A DNA stretch of 64,000 nt from Mycobacterium numidiamassiliense (lineage in GTDB: Bacteria > Actinomycetota > Actinomycetes > Mycobacteriales > Mycobacteriaceae), in the NCBI RefSeq assembly GCF_900157365.1, contig NZ_FUEZ01000003.1:1302001-1366000 (forward strand), written 5' to 3'. The position numbers and the translations under genes were made by a program. Below the pieces are notes generated by a model. The model ran no database searches. It was not told where the DNA came from and was given only the letters and a program-made list of their open reading frames with translations. Positions 7,924 to 18,047 of this stretch are shown here, one piece after another. Positions within the stretch are counted from its first letter, which is position 1. Each line of letters opens with the position of its first letter.

Positions 7924-8717
7924 TCCAACAACCGCTGCGGGCCGGGCCAGTGCGCGGCCACCACGAACAGAGTGGAGCGGTCGTCGCCGCCGAGCATGCA
8001 GGCGAACGCGCCGCGATCGAGCTGGACCCGGTCCAGCACCTCCCCGCCCTGGCACACGCGCACGCAACAGGCGTCGCCGACGTCGGCGTACCAGGTGGCG
8101 CCGTCGCGGTCCAGGCAGATGCCGTCGGGTGAGTGCCCTCCCACATCTGCCCACACCCGGCGATTCGACAGCGATCCGTCCGCGCCGATGTCGAACGCGG
8201 TTAGCCGGTGCCGGTACGACTCGGCCACGATGAGCGTGGAGTTGTCGGCGGTGACGGCCATCCCATTGGGAAAGGCCAGGTCGTCGGCGACGATGCGGAC
8301 GCCGCCGTTGTTCACCAGGGCCACGAACCCGGGCGCGGGATCACCGGCGGGCGGGCCCGCGGCGAAATCGAAGTTGACGTTGTTGACGTAGGCGTTGCCG
8401 CGGCCGTCGATCACGATGTCGTTGGGGCCATACGGTGACAGCGCCGACAGGTCGGCGTAGCGCGACAGCGTCCCGTCCGCCGAGAGCCGAAGCAACGCCT
8501 TGTGCGAGCTCGACGTCAGCACCAGCCCTTCCTCGGCGGGTGAGCCCGGCAGGAAGTCGAAACACATTGGCAATGACTGGTGTTCGACCACGATCCGGTA
8601 CTTGCCGAACGCGTCGATCGCGCGGATCAGCCCGGCCGTCCAGTCAGCCACCCAGAGCTGTCCAGCCCGCCAGCGCGGTGATTCCAGCATGCCCAGGCCT
8701 GTCAGCACCGTGTCCAC
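7836..8717 (-). CDS. SMP-30/gluconolactonase family beta-propeller protein
   Basis: This encodes 293 aa from the GTG at 8717, preferred over the TTG at 8732 because AAGGGA lies 6 nt before it. SMP-30/regucalcin motifs are present: ESPRWRAGQLWVADWTAG, GPNDIVIDGRGNAYVNN, FPNGMAVTADNSTLIVAES and GHSPDGICLDRDG. These carry the metal-ligand Glu, Asn and Asp residues of lactonases. A lactonase activity on sugar lactones is likely, substrate unknown. The 3' end overlaps bluB by 88 nt in the convergent orientation, and the promoter is shared divergently with the sulfatase. Confidence 0.85.
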   Translation of the reverse strand: MDTVLTGLGMLESPRWRAGQLWVADWTAGLIRAIDAFGKYRIVVEHQSLPMCFDFLPGSPAEEGLVLTSSSHKALLRLSADGTLSRYADLSALSPYGPNDIVIDGRGNAYVNNVNFDFAAGPPAGDPAPGFVALVNNGGVRIVADDLAFPNGMAVTADNSTLIVAESYRHRLTAFDIGADGSLSNRRVWADVGGHSPDGICLDRDGATWYADVGDACCVRVCQGGEVLDRVQLDRGAFACMLGGDDRSTLFVVAAHWPGPQRLLDHTEWDGTVLAVAAPAPGAGWPGADSPGG

Positions 8718-8783
8718 TCCGGTTCCCTTCAACGAGAGCTAAATTCCATCCACGTTGTCTGACTTGTCAGCACACTCAGACTC

Positions 8784-8801
8784 ACCGCAGGTGACTGCGG
8801 T
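8784..8801. promoter_or_regulatory. Inverted repeat between SMP-30 and sulfatase genes
   Basis: ACCGCAG (8784-8790) and CTGCGGT (8795-8801) are perfect 7-bp arms around GTGA, 31 nt before the sulfatase GTG. A second short palindrome, CTGACTTGTCAG, lies at 8759-8770. Either could be an operator of the divergent pair or an mRNA hairpin. No regulator gene is adjacent. Confidence 0.35.
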
Positions 8802-8832
8802 ATCGTCGCCGGTCGCAAGGCAAGGTGAAGAG

Positions 8833-10203
8833 GTGAAGGAATTGACGGGCGACAACGTACTGATCGTGCACTGGCACGACCTGGGACGCTACCTCGGTGC
8901 CTACGGTCACCCAGACGTGTCCAGCCCGCGACTTGATCGGCTTGCCGCCGAAAGCTTCCTGTTCACCAGGGCCCATGCCACCGCACCGCTGTGTTCGCCG
9001 TCGCGCGGTTCGTTTTTCACCGGCCGCTACCCGCAGAGCAACGGCCTGGTCGGGCTGGCCCACCACGGTTGGGAGTACCGCAGCGGGGTACAGACGCTGC
9101 CCCAGATTTTATCCGACTCTGGTTGGTATTCAGTACTTTTCGGTATGCAGCACGAGACCTCTTACCCGAAGCGGCTGGGCTTCGACGAATTCGACGTGTC
9201 GAACTCCTACTGCGAGTACGTGGTGGAGAAGGCAGCTGACTGGCTGCGCGACGACGCTCCGCAACGCCGCGGACAGCCATTCCTGTTGACGGCCGGGTTC
9301 TTCGAGACCCACCGGCCCTACCCGCGCGATCGCTACGAGCCGGCCGATAGCGCGATCGTCGACCCGCCCGACTACCTGCCCGATACCCCCGAGGTGCGCG
9401 GCGACCTCGCCGACTTCTACGGGGCCATCAGCACCGCCGACGCCGCGGTTGGCCGGCTGCTGGACACGCTGGCCGAGACCGGCCTGGACGAGCGGACCTG
9501 GGTGGTGTTCTTCACCGATCACGGCCCGGCCCTCCCCCGCGCGAAATCCACACTCTACGACGCTGGAACGGGCATCGCGCTGTTGATCCGCCCGCCCACC
9601 AGCCGGGCCGCCGCGCCCGTGGTCTACGACGAGTTGTTCAGCGGCGTCGACCTGGTCCCGACGTTGCTGGAGCTGCTGGGCCTCGACGTGCCGGCCGACA
9701 TCGAAGGCGTGTCACATGCGCACGCCCTGCTCGCGCCACAGACGCCGGCCGATCCGGTGCGCGATCAGGTCTACACCATGAAGACCTACCACGACTCGTT
9801 CGATCCGATAAGGGCAATCCGCACGAAGGAATACAGCTACATCGAGAACTACGTGCCCAGGCCGCTGCTCGATCTGCCCTGGGATATCCAGGAGAGCCCG
9901 TCGGGGCTGGCGGTCGCGCCATTCGTCACGTCACCGCGTCCCGAACGCGAACTCTACGATCTGCGCACCGATCCCACCGAGACACGCAACCTGCTCGCCG
10001 ACGGCGATCCCGGCATGGATGCGATCGCGGCCGATCTGGCTGTCCGACTGCATGATTGGCGGCAGCGGACCGGCGACGTCATCCCCTCCGACTTTGCCGG
10101 GACCCGCATCGCGATGCGCTACACCGAAACGTATCTGCAGATCCATCGGACCACGCCGACCAGCAGGTCGGCGATCGCCGTCGACCGCGGCGTCGAGGAA
10201 TAG
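8833..10203 (+). CDS. Type I sulfatase (Rv0296c-like)
   Basis: This encodes 456 aa from the GTG at 8833, which has AAGGTGA 7 nt upstream and brings the conserved core (DNVLIVHWHDLGRYLGAYGH) close to the N-terminus; an upstream TTG at 8755 is possible. The formylglycine motif C-S-P-S-R-G is at about residues 54-59, followed by SFFTGRYPQSNGL. A later metal-binding motif is VVFFTDHGPALPR. The nucleophile Cys must be converted to formylglycine. Sulfate-ester hydrolysis is expected, substrate unknown. There is no signal peptide, so it is probably cytoplasmic. It is convergent with tam (9 nt between stops). Confidence 0.88.
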   Translation: MKELTGDNVLIVHWHDLGRYLGAYGHPDVSSPRLDRLAAESFLFTRAHATAPLCSPSRGSFFTGRYPQSNGLVGLAHHGWEYRSGVQTLPQILSDSGWYSVLFGMQHETSYPKRLGFDEFDVSNSYCEYVVEKAADWLRDDAPQRRGQPFLLTAGFFETHRPYPRDRYEPADSAIVDPPDYLPDTPEVRGDLADFYGAISTADAAVGRLLDTLAETGLDERTWVVFFTDHGPALPRAKSTLYDAGTGIALLIRPPTSRAAAPVVYDELFSGVDLVPTLLELLGLDVPADIEGVSHAHALLAPQTPADPVRDQVYTMKTYHDSFDPIRAIRTKEYSYIENYVPRPLLDLPWDIQESPSGLAVAPFVTSPRPERELYDLRTDPTETRNLLADGDPGMDAIAADLAVRLHDWRQRTGDVIPSDFAGTRIAMRYTETYLQIHRTTPTSRSAIAVDRGVEE

Positions 10204-10212
10204 CCGAATCGA

Positions 10213-10998
10213 CTACTGAGCCGAGCGACCGGCCGCACCGACCTCGGCCACCATGAACACCCGCCGGAACGGGAAGATCGTGGTGCCGTCGGCCCGAGGC
10301 GGGTAGGCATCGTCCAGCAGCGGGATCAGCTCCTGACGGAACTCCTCCCATCCCGCGTCGTCGAGACGCTCGCGCACCGGAACCAGCGCGGTGCCGGTGA
10401 TCCAGCCCAGCACCGGGTGTTCGCCGGTCAGCAGGTGCAGGTACGTCGTTTCCCAGGCGTCGACCCGGCAGCCGGCATCCATCAGCATGTTGGCGTAGTA
10501 CGTTGGCGGCTGGACCACAGCGCCTACTCGAAATGGTATGTCTTTCAACGCTTTTGCGTAGTGCTCGCGACGCGCCACCGCGCGCACCGCGGCATGTGAC
10601 GGCGTCTCGAAGTTGCCGGGGATCTGCACGGCGATCCACGCTCCCGGAGCCAGCTGGCCGGCCCACTGCTGCAGCAGATCGGCGTGTTCGGGCACCCAAT
10701 GCAAGGCCGCATTGCTGACGACCACGTCGGTGTCTGGCTTCGGTGCCCAGTCCCGCACGTCACCGACGCTGGCATCGATGCCGCGTTCGCGCGCCGCGGC
10801 GACCATCTCCGGCGAGGTGTCCAGAGCTTCGATGACCGCGCCGGGCCAGCGCTTCTCCAGATACTTCGTCAGGTTGCCGGGCCCACACCCCAGGTCAGCC
10901 ACCCGACGCGCGCGCTCGACCCCGACCCGCGAGAGCAGGTCGTAGAACGGGCGGCTGCGATGGTCCGCAAACGCCAAGTAGACGTCGGGATCCCACAT
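10213..10998 (-). CDS. tam: Trans-aconitate 2-methyltransferase
   Basis: This encodes 261 aa ([20 protein letters not shown]). It is a class I SAM-dependent methyltransferase with motif [13 protein letters not shown] (about residues 33-44), the acidic end of beta-2 ([14 protein letters not shown]) and motif [14 protein letters not shown]. The N-terminus and the [13 protein letters not shown] segment are diagnostic of Tam, which methylates trans-aconitate and removes an aconitase inhibitor. It matches Rv0294. It lies downstream of eccE3 on the same strand with a 95-nt gap. Confidence 0.9.
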   Translation of the reverse strand: MWDPDVYLAFADHRSRPFYDLLSRVGVERARRVADLGCGPGNLTKYLEKRWPGAVIEALDTSPEMVAAARERGIDASVGDVRDWAPKPDTDVVVSNAALHWVPEHADLLQQWAGQLAPGAWIAVQIPGNFETPSHAAVRAVARREHYAKALKDIPFRVGAVVQPPTYYANMLMDAGCRVDAWETTYLHLLTGEHPVLGWITGTALVPVRERLDDAGWEEFRQELIPLLDDAYPPRADGTTIFPFRRVFMVAEVGAAGRSAQ

Positions 10999-11093
10999 AT
11001 CGTCCTCCTGATCAGCACCGTCGGCAATCGGCGGATAGACAATCCGTATTACCGCATGGTGCCAATCGGCGCCCCAGAGGCCCCGGAATTTGC

Positions 11094-12104
11094 TCAGGCG
11101 TCCTGGTCGACGAGGGATCTCGGGTCGGGCGCCCGGTGCGCCCCCGCCGACGGAGTGGGCCAGTCGAGGCCCGCCAGCACACCGTCGGCTGCCTCCACGT
11201 GTCCGTCAAGTCGTCGGGTGGACAACAGATCCAGCGCGATCAGTGCCGGCAGCTGATTGCCGCGTTGGGCGACCAGGCCGGGCAACGGTGTCCCCGGATC
11301 GGCAGGCGTCTCGGTGAGAAACGCGCAGGCGGCCGCGATCGTGTTGAGACCGCCCGTGCCACCGCAGGCGATCTCCAGCGCCGTGCACGTCTCGCGCGCC
11401 GGATACGACCGGATCGCCTCCAACGTCTCGGGCAACGCGTTGTTCACGTTAATTTGGTACGCCACAACGTAATCTGAGGCGCCCCGCTGCAATGCGGACC
11501 AGGTCTCGCGGATGTTCGGCGTGACCAGCCGCGGCACGTCGTCGGCACCGACCGTGTTGGCCTCCCAACCGATCTCACGAAGATGGTCGGCGAGCCGACG
11601 GGCCGCCACTTCGGCGGTCTCCTGCAACGGGATCCGCGACGAGCGGGCCTGCAGCGCCGCCAGGTTGTCGGCGGCCGATATTGTGATCCCGATCCAGGTC
11701 TCCCGCCGCGAAGCATCGGATGCGTTGTCGCGGCTGGTGATTCGGATTTTATCGGCACGGATACCGTAGCGGTCCAGGTACCGGGCGATCAGCGGCAGCG
11801 GCAGCACCTCGTTGTCGTCGACCGGCGGCCCGATGCGCAGCAGCGCGGTTGTGGTGGCGGGCCTGGCGGGTGGGATCGGCTTACCGCGCCGACCCGCCAT
11901 CGCCAGCCGGCGGCCCGCGATGGTCGTGAAGTGCAGTCCATGCCACCACCCGAACAGCACGACCACGACGACGGCGGCGATGCCGAGCACCCAGTAGTCG
12001 CGGGTCGAATTCCAGGGGTACGCCATCGCCGCGGGCACTACAGCCAGCGCCGCCAACGTAATTCGGCCGCTGCCTGGGAGCGGGATCGAGCGCAACTGGC
12101 TCAT
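11094..12104 (-). CDS. eccE3: ESX-3 type VII secretion protein EccE3
   Basis: This encodes 336 aa. The ATG at 12104 overlaps the mycP3 stop (ATGA). Two TM helices lie near the N-terminus ([17 protein letters not shown] and [18 protein letters not shown], about residues 14-55), followed by a cytoplasmic domain with [13 protein letters not shown] and a long mixed domain. This is the layout of EccE, a peripheral component of the ESX membrane complex. It is the last gene of the ESX-3 run and matches Rv0292 in length and place. Confidence 0.92.
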   Translation of the reverse strand: MSQLRSIPLPGSGRITLAALAVVPAAMAYPWNSTRDYWVLGIAAVVVVVLFGWWHGLHFTTIAGRRLAMAGRRGKPIPPARPATTTALLRIGPPVDDNEVLPLPLIARYLDRYGIRADKIRITSRDNASDASRRETWIGITISAADNLAALQARSSRIPLQETAEVAARRLADHLREIGWEANTVGADDVPRLVTPNIRETWSALQRGASDYVVAYQINVNNALPETLEAIRSYPARETCTALEIACGGTGGLNTIAAACAFLTETPADPGTPLPGLVAQRGNQLPALIALDLLSTRRLDGHVEAADGVLAGLDWPTPSAGAHRAPDPRSLVDQDA

Positions 12105-13489
12105 GAAGAGGGTTCCTTTCTGCGGGCAATCGCCACGACTGCGGCGACCACCGCGACAACCAACGCCAGAGCGGCGGCGCCGACGAAGGCGACGGTGCGC
12201 GGTGTGGTGTCCTTGGGCGCCGGGGCCGGCGGAACGGCGACCGGCTTTGCCGACGGCATAGCGGGCTGGTTGCCCGCGGGCAGTTGCCACGTCAGCGCGG
12301 CGACCGGGTCCACGCTGCCGGCGCCGACGACATCCGACGGTGCCCGCGAGCCGTTGTGCGCGGTCGCGGTGATGCGACGCAGCACGTCCGCCGCGCTGAG
12401 CGCCGGATACTTGCTGCGCACCAGCGCAGCGACTCCCGCCACATAGCCGGCCGCATAGCTGGTGCCGCTGAGCGCCGCCAGCTGCTGGTGGTCGTCGGGC
12501 AGGCCGTTGGCCAGGCCACCGCCGTCGCGATTGCTCACGGACACAATGTTTTCGCCGGGCGCCGCAACGCCCACCCACGGGCCGGACATAGTGAATTTCG
12601 ACGGCTGGCCGTCCGGGGTCAACGCCGCCGCCGACAGCACATAGGGCTGCCACAACGAGGGGACGGAGACCGACGTGACGCCGGCCCAGTTGCGTGGGTC
12701 GCCCGGACGGCTGAGGTCGGTCAGCGGGTTGGCCTCGCACGAGGTTCCGCCGCCGCCCGATTCGGTGGCCCCGGTGTTGCCGGCGGCCGCCACGATCACC
12801 GCGTCCTTGTCGACGGCCGCGTAGCGAATCGCCGCGCCGAGCGCCGCCTGGTCGATGGGCCGATCGGCGGGCACGCACGTCACCGTCGAGATATCGATCA
12901 CCCTGGCGCCGAGGTCGGCGGCATGCACGATCGCGCGGCCCAGCGCCGTGACCTCCAGCGACGCGCGGGCGAGCAGCGGATCGCCGCCGGTGGTGCGGGG
13001 CGAGAACTTCGCCGACGTCGTCCGGATCGAGAGCACGCGTGCCGCGGGTGCGACGCCCGAGAAGCCGTCGTCGGCGGGCTGGCCGGCAACGAGGCCGGCA
13101 ACCAGCGTTCCGTGGCCGTCACAGTCGGTCAGGCCGTCGGTCGTCTCCACGAAATCGCCGCCGGGGTCGACGTTGGGCAGGCGTGAACTAGGACGCACAC
13201 CGGTGTCGATGACCGCCACGATTTGGCCGTCACCACGGGAAAACTGCCATGCCGCAGGAAGATTCAGCGTCGCCTGGCTGGGCGTGACGGCGCCTGGATC
13301 GCTGCCCGCGATGACGCCCGACGCGCTGCACGGGCCGCGCTGCTCCATCGGCTGCACCGGTCCCGGCGTGCCGCTCGGCGGTGGCACCCCGGGGTCGACC
13401 GCGGGCTGGCTGATCGCCAGCGCCGACGGGCAGGCCCACACCGTGACGGTCACCGTCGCGGCGAGACAGGCCAAGCCAGCCCGAATCAT
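12101..13489 (-). CDS. mycP3: ESX-3 mycosin protease MycP3
   Basis: This encodes 462 aa and is a membrane-anchored subtilisin-like serine protease. It has a signal peptide (MIRAGLACLAATVTVTVWAC), the catalytic triad Asp95 (AVIDTGVRP), His126 (DGHGT) and Ser344 (LSGTSYAAG), an oxyanion Asn about 238 (AAGNTG), a Pro-rich stretch (VPPAPAPKDTTP) and a C-terminal TM helix (VAFVGAAALALVVAVVAAVV) ending in basic RRKEPSS. It shares ATGA overlaps with eccD3 upstream and eccE3 downstream. Mycosins are needed for ESX complex stability and secretion. Confidence 0.95.
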   Translation of the reverse strand: MIRAGLACLAATVTVTVWACPSALAISQPAVDPGVPPPSGTPGPVQPMEQRGPCSASGVIAGSDPGAVTPSQATLNLPAAWQFSRGDGQIVAVIDTGVRPSSRLPNVDPGGDFVETTDGLTDCDGHGTLVAGLVAGQPADDGFSGVAPAARVLSIRTTSAKFSPRTTGGDPLLARASLEVTALGRAIVHAADLGARVIDISTVTCVPADRPIDQAALGAAIRYAAVDKDAVIVAAAGNTGATESGGGGTSCEANPLTDLSRPGDPRNWAGVTSVSVPSLWQPYVLSAAALTPDGQPSKFTMSGPWVGVAAPGENIVSVSNRDGGGLANGLPDDHQQLAALSGTSYAAGYVAGVAALVRSKYPALSAADVLRRITATAHNGSRAPSDVVGAGSVDPVAALTWQLPAGNQPAMPSAKPVAVPPAPAPKDTTPRTVAFVGAAALALVVAVVAAVVAIARRKEPSS

Positions 13490-14943
13490 CGATTCAGTAC
13501 CCAGCCGAACAGGCCGACCAGGAAGGCGATGACGGGGATCAGCGAGGCATCCAGGCCGGAGGCCACAAAACCCAGCAGCCGTCGCGCCGGTAGCGAATAG
13601 CTTTCCGGGGACGCGATGACCGGGTTCAGCGCCACCACGACCCAGAGGACCGCCAGCACACCGAGCACCAGCGCCGCCCCCAGGGCTGCGCCGTAACGTC
13701 CCGTCGCGGTGTAGATCACCAGCAGGACGCCGGCGGCCAGGAACGGCTGGGCAAGCAACCACGCCTTGCAGCCGGCCGAATCCCACACCCGGGCCCGCAG
13801 GACGGACGTGGCCGCGGTCGCCGCCACCACGTACCAGCCTGCGGCGCTGAGGGTTTCGGGACGCAGCGCGATCGCCACGGATCCCAGCACGCTGAGCAGC
13901 ACTGCGCCGGCGATGAAACCGCTCTGATGGGCATCGCTGATGCGAACCCGCCGCGGGAAGTCCTCGAGCACCCGCAACGACGGCGCTGACGGGCTGGGAT
14001 CACCGGGTGCCGGGATGACCGGCAGCGGAAAGCGCGCCCACACCGCGGACAGCTGGGCCGCCTCGATGGCGACCAGCACCGCCGCAACGATGAGGCCGCC
14101 ACCGATGGTGAGTATGGGTAATTGCCAGAGCAATTCGGCTCCCGCCGCCAGCAGCACGCCCGTGCCGACCACCGCCGCGGCGGTGAACAGACCCACGATG
14201 CGCTCACGCTCGGGACTCGGCACCAGCAGCGCGACCAGCGACCACGCGGCGACACCCGCGGCGGCCAGCATCAGCTGCGCCGGCCCGAATGTCCCGGGCA
14301 CTGCCAACGCCAGGGCGGCGGCGATGGGCACCAACGCGGCGATCGACAGCGCCGTCCCGGCGCGCTCGGCGCGCGCCGTGATCAGCAGGCCGGCCACCGC
14401 GGTGACAGCGGCGATCACGCCGACGGCGACCACGCCGGACAGTCCGCCGGTCGCCACCCGGTAGGTGACACCCAGACCAGTTGCCGCGAAGACGACGGCG
14501 ATAGCCGCGACGAGCGCTCCGCGCTGGATATGCGCTGTGCCCCAAGGCTTTACCCGTGAGGTCGAGAAGATCATCGCGGCGTCGGCGATGTCCTCGACGA
14601 TGCCGGGTGCGGCCGGACCGACGGGCACCGGCTGCAACGCCAACAGGTCACCGTCGACGACTCCGACGGTGTCCAGGCTGGTGTCCAGGCTGAACGGCGC
14701 CCCGCCGATGGGAGCCAGGCTCAGGTGCGAAACCGTGCCGCCAGCTGCGCCGTTGAGGGCACCACCGTCGCCGTTCTGCGCCGCTGGGACCACCAATCGC
14801 TGGACCGCGGGCAGGATTTCGCGCAGCGGCAACTCCGCGGGCAGGGCCATCTCCGTCAGGCGGCTGTCCGCGAGGATGGCAACGCGGACGATCGGCATGA
14901 CGGTACCGGCGGTCACCGGACCCCCGAATTTGGCTGGGGCCAT
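13486..14943 (-). CDS. eccD3: ESX-3 membrane channel protein EccD3
   Basis: This encodes 485 aa. An N-terminal ubiquitin-like domain (MPIVRVAILADSRLTEMALP ... VGVVDGDLLALQPVP, up to about residue 110) is followed by roughly eleven TM helices to the C-terminus (PVIAFLVGLFGWVLNR). This architecture is specific to EccD. The ATG at 14943 gives 15 residues before MPIVRVAI; that internal ATG at about 14898 is an alternative start and agrees better with the short N-terminus I recall for Rv0290. It begins 37 nt after espG3. Confidence 0.94.
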   Translation of the reverse strand: MAPAKFGGPVTAGTVMPIVRVAILADSRLTEMALPAELPLREILPAVQRLVVPAAQNGDGGALNGAAGGTVSHLSLAPIGGAPFSLDTSLDTVGVVDGDLLALQPVPVGPAAPGIVEDIADAAMIFSTSRVKPWGTAHIQRGALVAAIAVVFAATGLGVTYRVATGGLSGVVAVGVIAAVTAVAGLLITARAERAGTALSIAALVPIAAALALAVPGTFGPAQLMLAAAGVAAWSLVALLVPSPERERIVGLFTAAAVVGTGVLLAAGAELLWQLPILTIGGGLIVAAVLVAIEAAQLSAVWARFPLPVIPAPGDPSPSAPSLRVLEDFPRRVRISDAHQSGFIAGAVLLSVLGSVAIALRPETLSAAGWYVVAATAATSVLRARVWDSAGCKAWLLAQPFLAAGVLLVIYTATGRYGAALGAALVLGVLAVLWVVVALNPVIASPESYSLPARRLLGFVASGLDASLIPVIAFLVGLFGWVLNR

Positions 14944-14980
14944 TGCTGGGACATCGTGCTCTCTCTCTATCTGGGTGCGA

Positions 14981-15859
14981 TTACGCGTTTTGGGTGGAGA
15001 AATCTCGGGAAAGCCGGTGGCTGGGGAACCAGTGGCCGTTCGGCAAGCTAGCGGTCAGCTGTTCGATCGCGATGGCGATCCCGTAGGGGGTGCCCGGACT
15101 GAACGTCGAGACCCACTCGCCGTCGAACGCGCGGGACGGGCTGACCAGTACCCGGCCCGCGGTGGTGTCCACGATGCTCACCCCAACCTCGGTGGTGGCG
15201 TGCTGAGCATCACGGCGAGAGCCGGCGACGATCTCGACATAGCTGCGTGGGCCATTGAACACGGCCTCCACCACTGGCCGTGCCGACTTCGGGATACCCA
15301 GGTAGTCAACGACTTCCGCTAGCGTATCGCCGGAGCGCAGCCGTTCATCGGCGCGGGCTCCGACACGGGCCGGCATGCTGAACTCGTGGAACCGTGCCGG
15401 CGCCCGATGCGCCAGCCCTACACCCAACACCGGGACCAACGCCAGTGCATCGTCGATATCCATCGCGGTGAACGTGATCAGCTGCGCACTGCGCAGCGCC
15501 ACGATCGTCTTCGAGGTCTTACCGGTGGTCCCGGCGCGCTGCGCGACAACCCCGCGCAGCAGCTCGCCGGTACCGGTGGCCGCGGCAGACCCCACGTAAC
15601 GCAAATCCAGCCACCGGTCCGGATGGCAAACCACCCGGATCCAGTCGGCCACCGCTGGGTTGACGACACCATCCGCCGACACCAGACCCATCCTGGTCAG
15701 CTCGTCCTGCTGACATTGCAAGAACGCGTTTCGTTGCGTGGCATCACAGTACGGCGTGGTGATCGCCAGCACCCACGGAAAGGTCCCCGCTCCAATGGTT
15801 TCGGCGATGAACCACGCCTGCTCGACTGTCAGCTCGACGGCGTTGGGTTCGGCACTCAT
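14981..15859 (-). CDS. espG3: ESX-3 secretion-associated chaperone EspG3
   Basis: This encodes 292 aa ([20 protein letters not shown]). EspG proteins are cytosolic chaperones that bind the tip of cognate PE-PPE heterodimers and keep them soluble until export. The family layout is visible: N-terminal [22 protein letters not shown], central Arg-rich [19 protein letters not shown] and a C-terminal [20 protein letters not shown]. No signal peptide or TM segment is present. It follows esxH by 11 nt. Confidence 0.93.
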   Translation of the reverse strand: MSAEPNAVELTVEQAWFIAETIGAGTFPWVLAITTPYCDATQRNAFLQCQQDELTRMGLVSADGVVNPAVADWIRVVCHPDRWLDLRYVGSAAATGTGELLRGVVAQRAGTTGKTSKTIVALRSAQLITFTAMDIDDALALVPVLGVGLAHRAPARFHEFSMPARVGARADERLRSGDTLAEVVDYLGIPKSARPVVEAVFNGPRSYVEIVAGSRRDAQHATTEVGVSIVDTTAGRVLVSPSRAFDGEWVSTFSPGTPYGIAIAIEQLTASLPNGHWFPSHRLSRDFSTQNA

Positions 15860-15870
15860 CTAGGTAGGAA

Positions 15871-16158
15871 CTATCCCCACTTAGCAGCTTCGGCGGTGTC
15901 TCGCGCGTACATCGCCATGGTGTTGGATTCGTGGGTGGCGGCCATCGACTGGTAGGCCCGCACCAGCGATTCCATTGCGTGGTTCCACTGCGCCTGCCAA
16001 ACCTGGTAGGTCATCCCGGTGTCACCCTGCCACGCGTTCTGTAGCGCGGCCTGCTCGGTGGCGATATCGGCGCCGAGCCCCTGCAGCGTGCCGGAGAAAC
16101 CCGACATATCCGCGGAGTGGCCGAGCATGGCCGGGTAGTTGTACATAATCTGTGACAT
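15871..16158 (-). CDS. esxH: WXG100 secreted protein EsxH
   Basis: This encodes 95 aa. The ATG at 16158 was chosen over the adjacent GTG because it gives the family start [14 protein letters not shown] and has AAAGGG upstream. The WXG motif is W43-Q-G in NAWQGDTG, between two amphipathic helices. It pairs with EsxG as the secreted ESX-3 heterodimer involved in metal acquisition and, in M. tuberculosis, ESCRT interference. His14, His76 and Glu77 are present, but residue 70 is Gln where the M. tuberculosis protein has a zinc-ligand His by my recall. Confidence 0.95.
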   Translation of the reverse strand: MSQIMYNYPAMLGHSADMSGFSGTLQGLGADIATEQAALQNAWQGDTGMTYQVWQAQWNHAMESLVRAYQSMAATHESNTMAMYARDTAEAAKWG

Positions 16159-16188
16159 CACAAGCCCTTTCGTGTGTTATCGGCCGGA

Positions 16189-16482
16189 TCAGAATCCGGT
16201 GTAGCTCGACGCTGCGGCGGTGTCTGCGGCCACGTAGGTTCCCGCGGCGTCGCCGAGGTTGGCCTGCGCGATGTCCAGCAGGGTGTTCACCCTTGTGGCG
16301 GCTTCGACGAAGCGGGCGTGCGCGGCCTGAAATGCTGCCGAGGACTCCCCCTGGTGAAATGCCTGCGCGGACAACGCTTCCTGCTCGGCCTGGCTGATGG
16401 TGCTGCGCATCAGCGCCGCCTTGGCGCTGAACGCCGACTGCGAGGCCACCAACTGCGGAATATGAGCATCCAGAAGACTCAT
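16189..16482 (-). CDS. esxG: WXG100-family secreted protein EsxG
   Basis: This encodes 97 aa (MSLLDAHIPQLVASQSAFSA). It is the partner of EsxH. As in known EsxG, the WXG position is occupied by a variant turn (AFHQGESSAAF). The C-terminal YxxxD secretion signal is present as YVAAD. It lies between PPE4 and esxH, 30 nt from esxH, in the ESX-3 transcript. Confidence 0.95.
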   Translation of the reverse strand: MSLLDAHIPQLVASQSAFSAKAALMRSTISQAEQEALSAQAFHQGESSAAFQAAHARFVEAATRVNTLLDIAQANLGDAAGTYVAADTAAASSYTGF

Positions 16483-16548
16483 AGTGATTCCTTTCTATTC
16501 CGTCTCTTCGAATTTCGGTCTGCAAAAGCCATCCTGAAAGCCTCGTTG

Positions 16549-18045
16549 CTAACTGTCTCGACCCCCCCTTGCTGATTCCTCGGGCTCATTCGGGCCCTCA
16601 GTGTCCTGATCCCAGGTGCCTGGCACCATCGGCATGCGCGGGCTGTCCCCGAACTCGTCGCCGGCCAACTTGGTCAACCCCGCCGCCCCCAGATCCGCGT
16701 CCCTGGCCGCCGTCCCGGCGAATCCCAGCTGCCCGGCACCGCTGGCGGAGGCCGTCGCGAAGGCCAGTCGCTCAGCGCCATTGGCCGGACCGCCCCAATC
16801 GGGGTCGACGTCGACGTTCATATCCAGGAACTCGTCGCCGTGGTCATGCATCGCCGAGCGCCGGCGCCGCCGGGCTCCAATCGCCCGGGCGGGCACCGCC
16901 GCCGCGGCCGCGGGGATGGTCGCCGACGGCGCCTTCATCCCGCCGCGGCCACCTACCGTCGGCGAGAAACCCGTTTCCGGATCATTGCCGAGGGCCACCG
17001 CGTAGGGAAAGACCCAGGGCGCCGGAGCTGGAGCCGGCACGGCAGCCGCACCGGCACCCGCCGCTGCCGTCGACGCCGGAGCGCCGGCGGGGCTGGCCGT
17101 TGTGGGGGCCATGGCCGCCACCGGTAGCGGCGCTTGAGCCTCGGGCGCGAGAGCTGGTGCCGCCTCTGGGAAGTCGTCGAGCGGTGGAAGGTCGAACATC
17201 TGCAAAAAGACAGTGATCCCGATGGCGAAAGCAAGCGGTATCAGTAATGGCGCGCTGAGAACCAGGCCCCAGGTCGTAAAACCGACCGGAATGAAAAACG
17301 CCTCGTAGGCGATGAAGAACAGTAGCGGGAAGTTGGCGACCAGCCACGGCCCCAAGCTCGACGCCAATTGCTGAATCATCTTTTGCAGGTCTTGCACGAT
17401 GTCCTGCAGGAACTGCGCGATCTGCTGGAGGAGGTTCTCCAGCCAGTTGCCGGAGTCCGAAGCGGCCTGCGGCGCGAAGGACAGGTTGTTGGCCTGCACG
17501 CCAGCGGGATTCACGATGTTGGGCGCGGCGGACGTTCTGGGTGCCGAGGCCAGCGCCGTACCCGAGACCGCCTGGTAGGTACCCATCGCGGTAGCCGCCT
17601 GGGCCCACATCCGTGCGTAGTCGGCCTCGTTCAGCGCGATCGGAATCGTGTTTATTCCAAAGAAGTTCGTCCCCACCAGCACGCCGTGGACGACGTGGTT
17701 GGCCGCCAGCTCCGGCAGCGTCGGCATGATCGCCAACGCGCTGGTGTACGCCGCCGCCGCGACCTCATGCTGCGCGGCCGCACCCGCACTGTCGACACTG
17801 GCCTGCTGCAGCCACGCCAGATACGGCAGGTGCGCGGCCACATACTGTTCGGCGCTCGGCCCGTCCCACGCTCCGGCCTGCACCGCACCCAACAGCCCAC
17901 TGAGTTCGGCTGCGGTAGAAGCGTATTCGGCGCTGAGCGACATCCACGCCCCGGCGGCCGCCAACAGCGACCCCGGTCCCGGGCCAGCGCTCAGCAACGC
18001 CGAGTGCACTTCCGGCGGAGAAGCCATCCAGACGGGCGCGGTCAT
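16549..18045 (-). CDS. PPE4: PPE family protein PPE4
   Basis: This encodes 498 aa from the ATG at 18045 ([20 protein letters not shown]), 2 nt after the PE5 stop. The PPE domain covers about residues 1-170 with PPE at 10-12, an internal WXG-like turn and the conserved segment [20 protein letters not shown]. The middle has a hydrophobic amphipathic/TM region ([20 protein letters not shown] ... [17 protein letters not shown]). The Ala/Pro-rich linker leads to a PPW-type end (GFAGTA...[17 protein letters not shown]), the PPE-PPW subfamily. It should be secreted by ESX-3 with PE5, with EspG3 as chaperone. Confidence 0.93.
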   Translation of the reverse strand: MTAPVWMASPPEVHSALLSAGPGPGSLLAAAGAWMSLSAEYASTAAELSGLLGAVQAGAWDGPSAEQYVAAHLPYLAWLQQASVDSAGAAAQHEVAAAAYTSALAIMPTLPELAANHVVHGVLVGTNFFGINTIPIALNEADYARMWAQAATAMGTYQAVSGTALASAPRTSAAPNIVNPAGVQANNLSFAPQAASDSGNWLENLLQQIAQFLQDIVQDLQKMIQQLASSLGPWLVANFPLLFFIAYEAFFIPVGFTTWGLVLSAPLLIPLAFAIGITVFLQMFDLPPLDDFPEAAPALAPEAQAPLPVAAMAPTTASPAGAPASTAAAGAGAAAVPAPAPAPWVFPYAVALGNDPETGFSPTVGGRGGMKAPSATIPAAAAAVPARAIGARRRRRSAMHDHGDEFLDMNVDVDPDWGGPANGAERLAFATASASGAGQLGFAGTAARDADLGAAGLTKLAGDEFGDSPRMPMVPGTWDQDTEGPNEPEESARGGRDS

Positions 18046-18047
18046 TG

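Noticed and set aside
10999..12878. Minus-strand frame extending the eccE3 frame far upstream into mycP3
   Set aside because: The added sequence is Arg/Gly-rich shadow of mycP3; the ATG at 12104 with ATGA overlap fits EccE.
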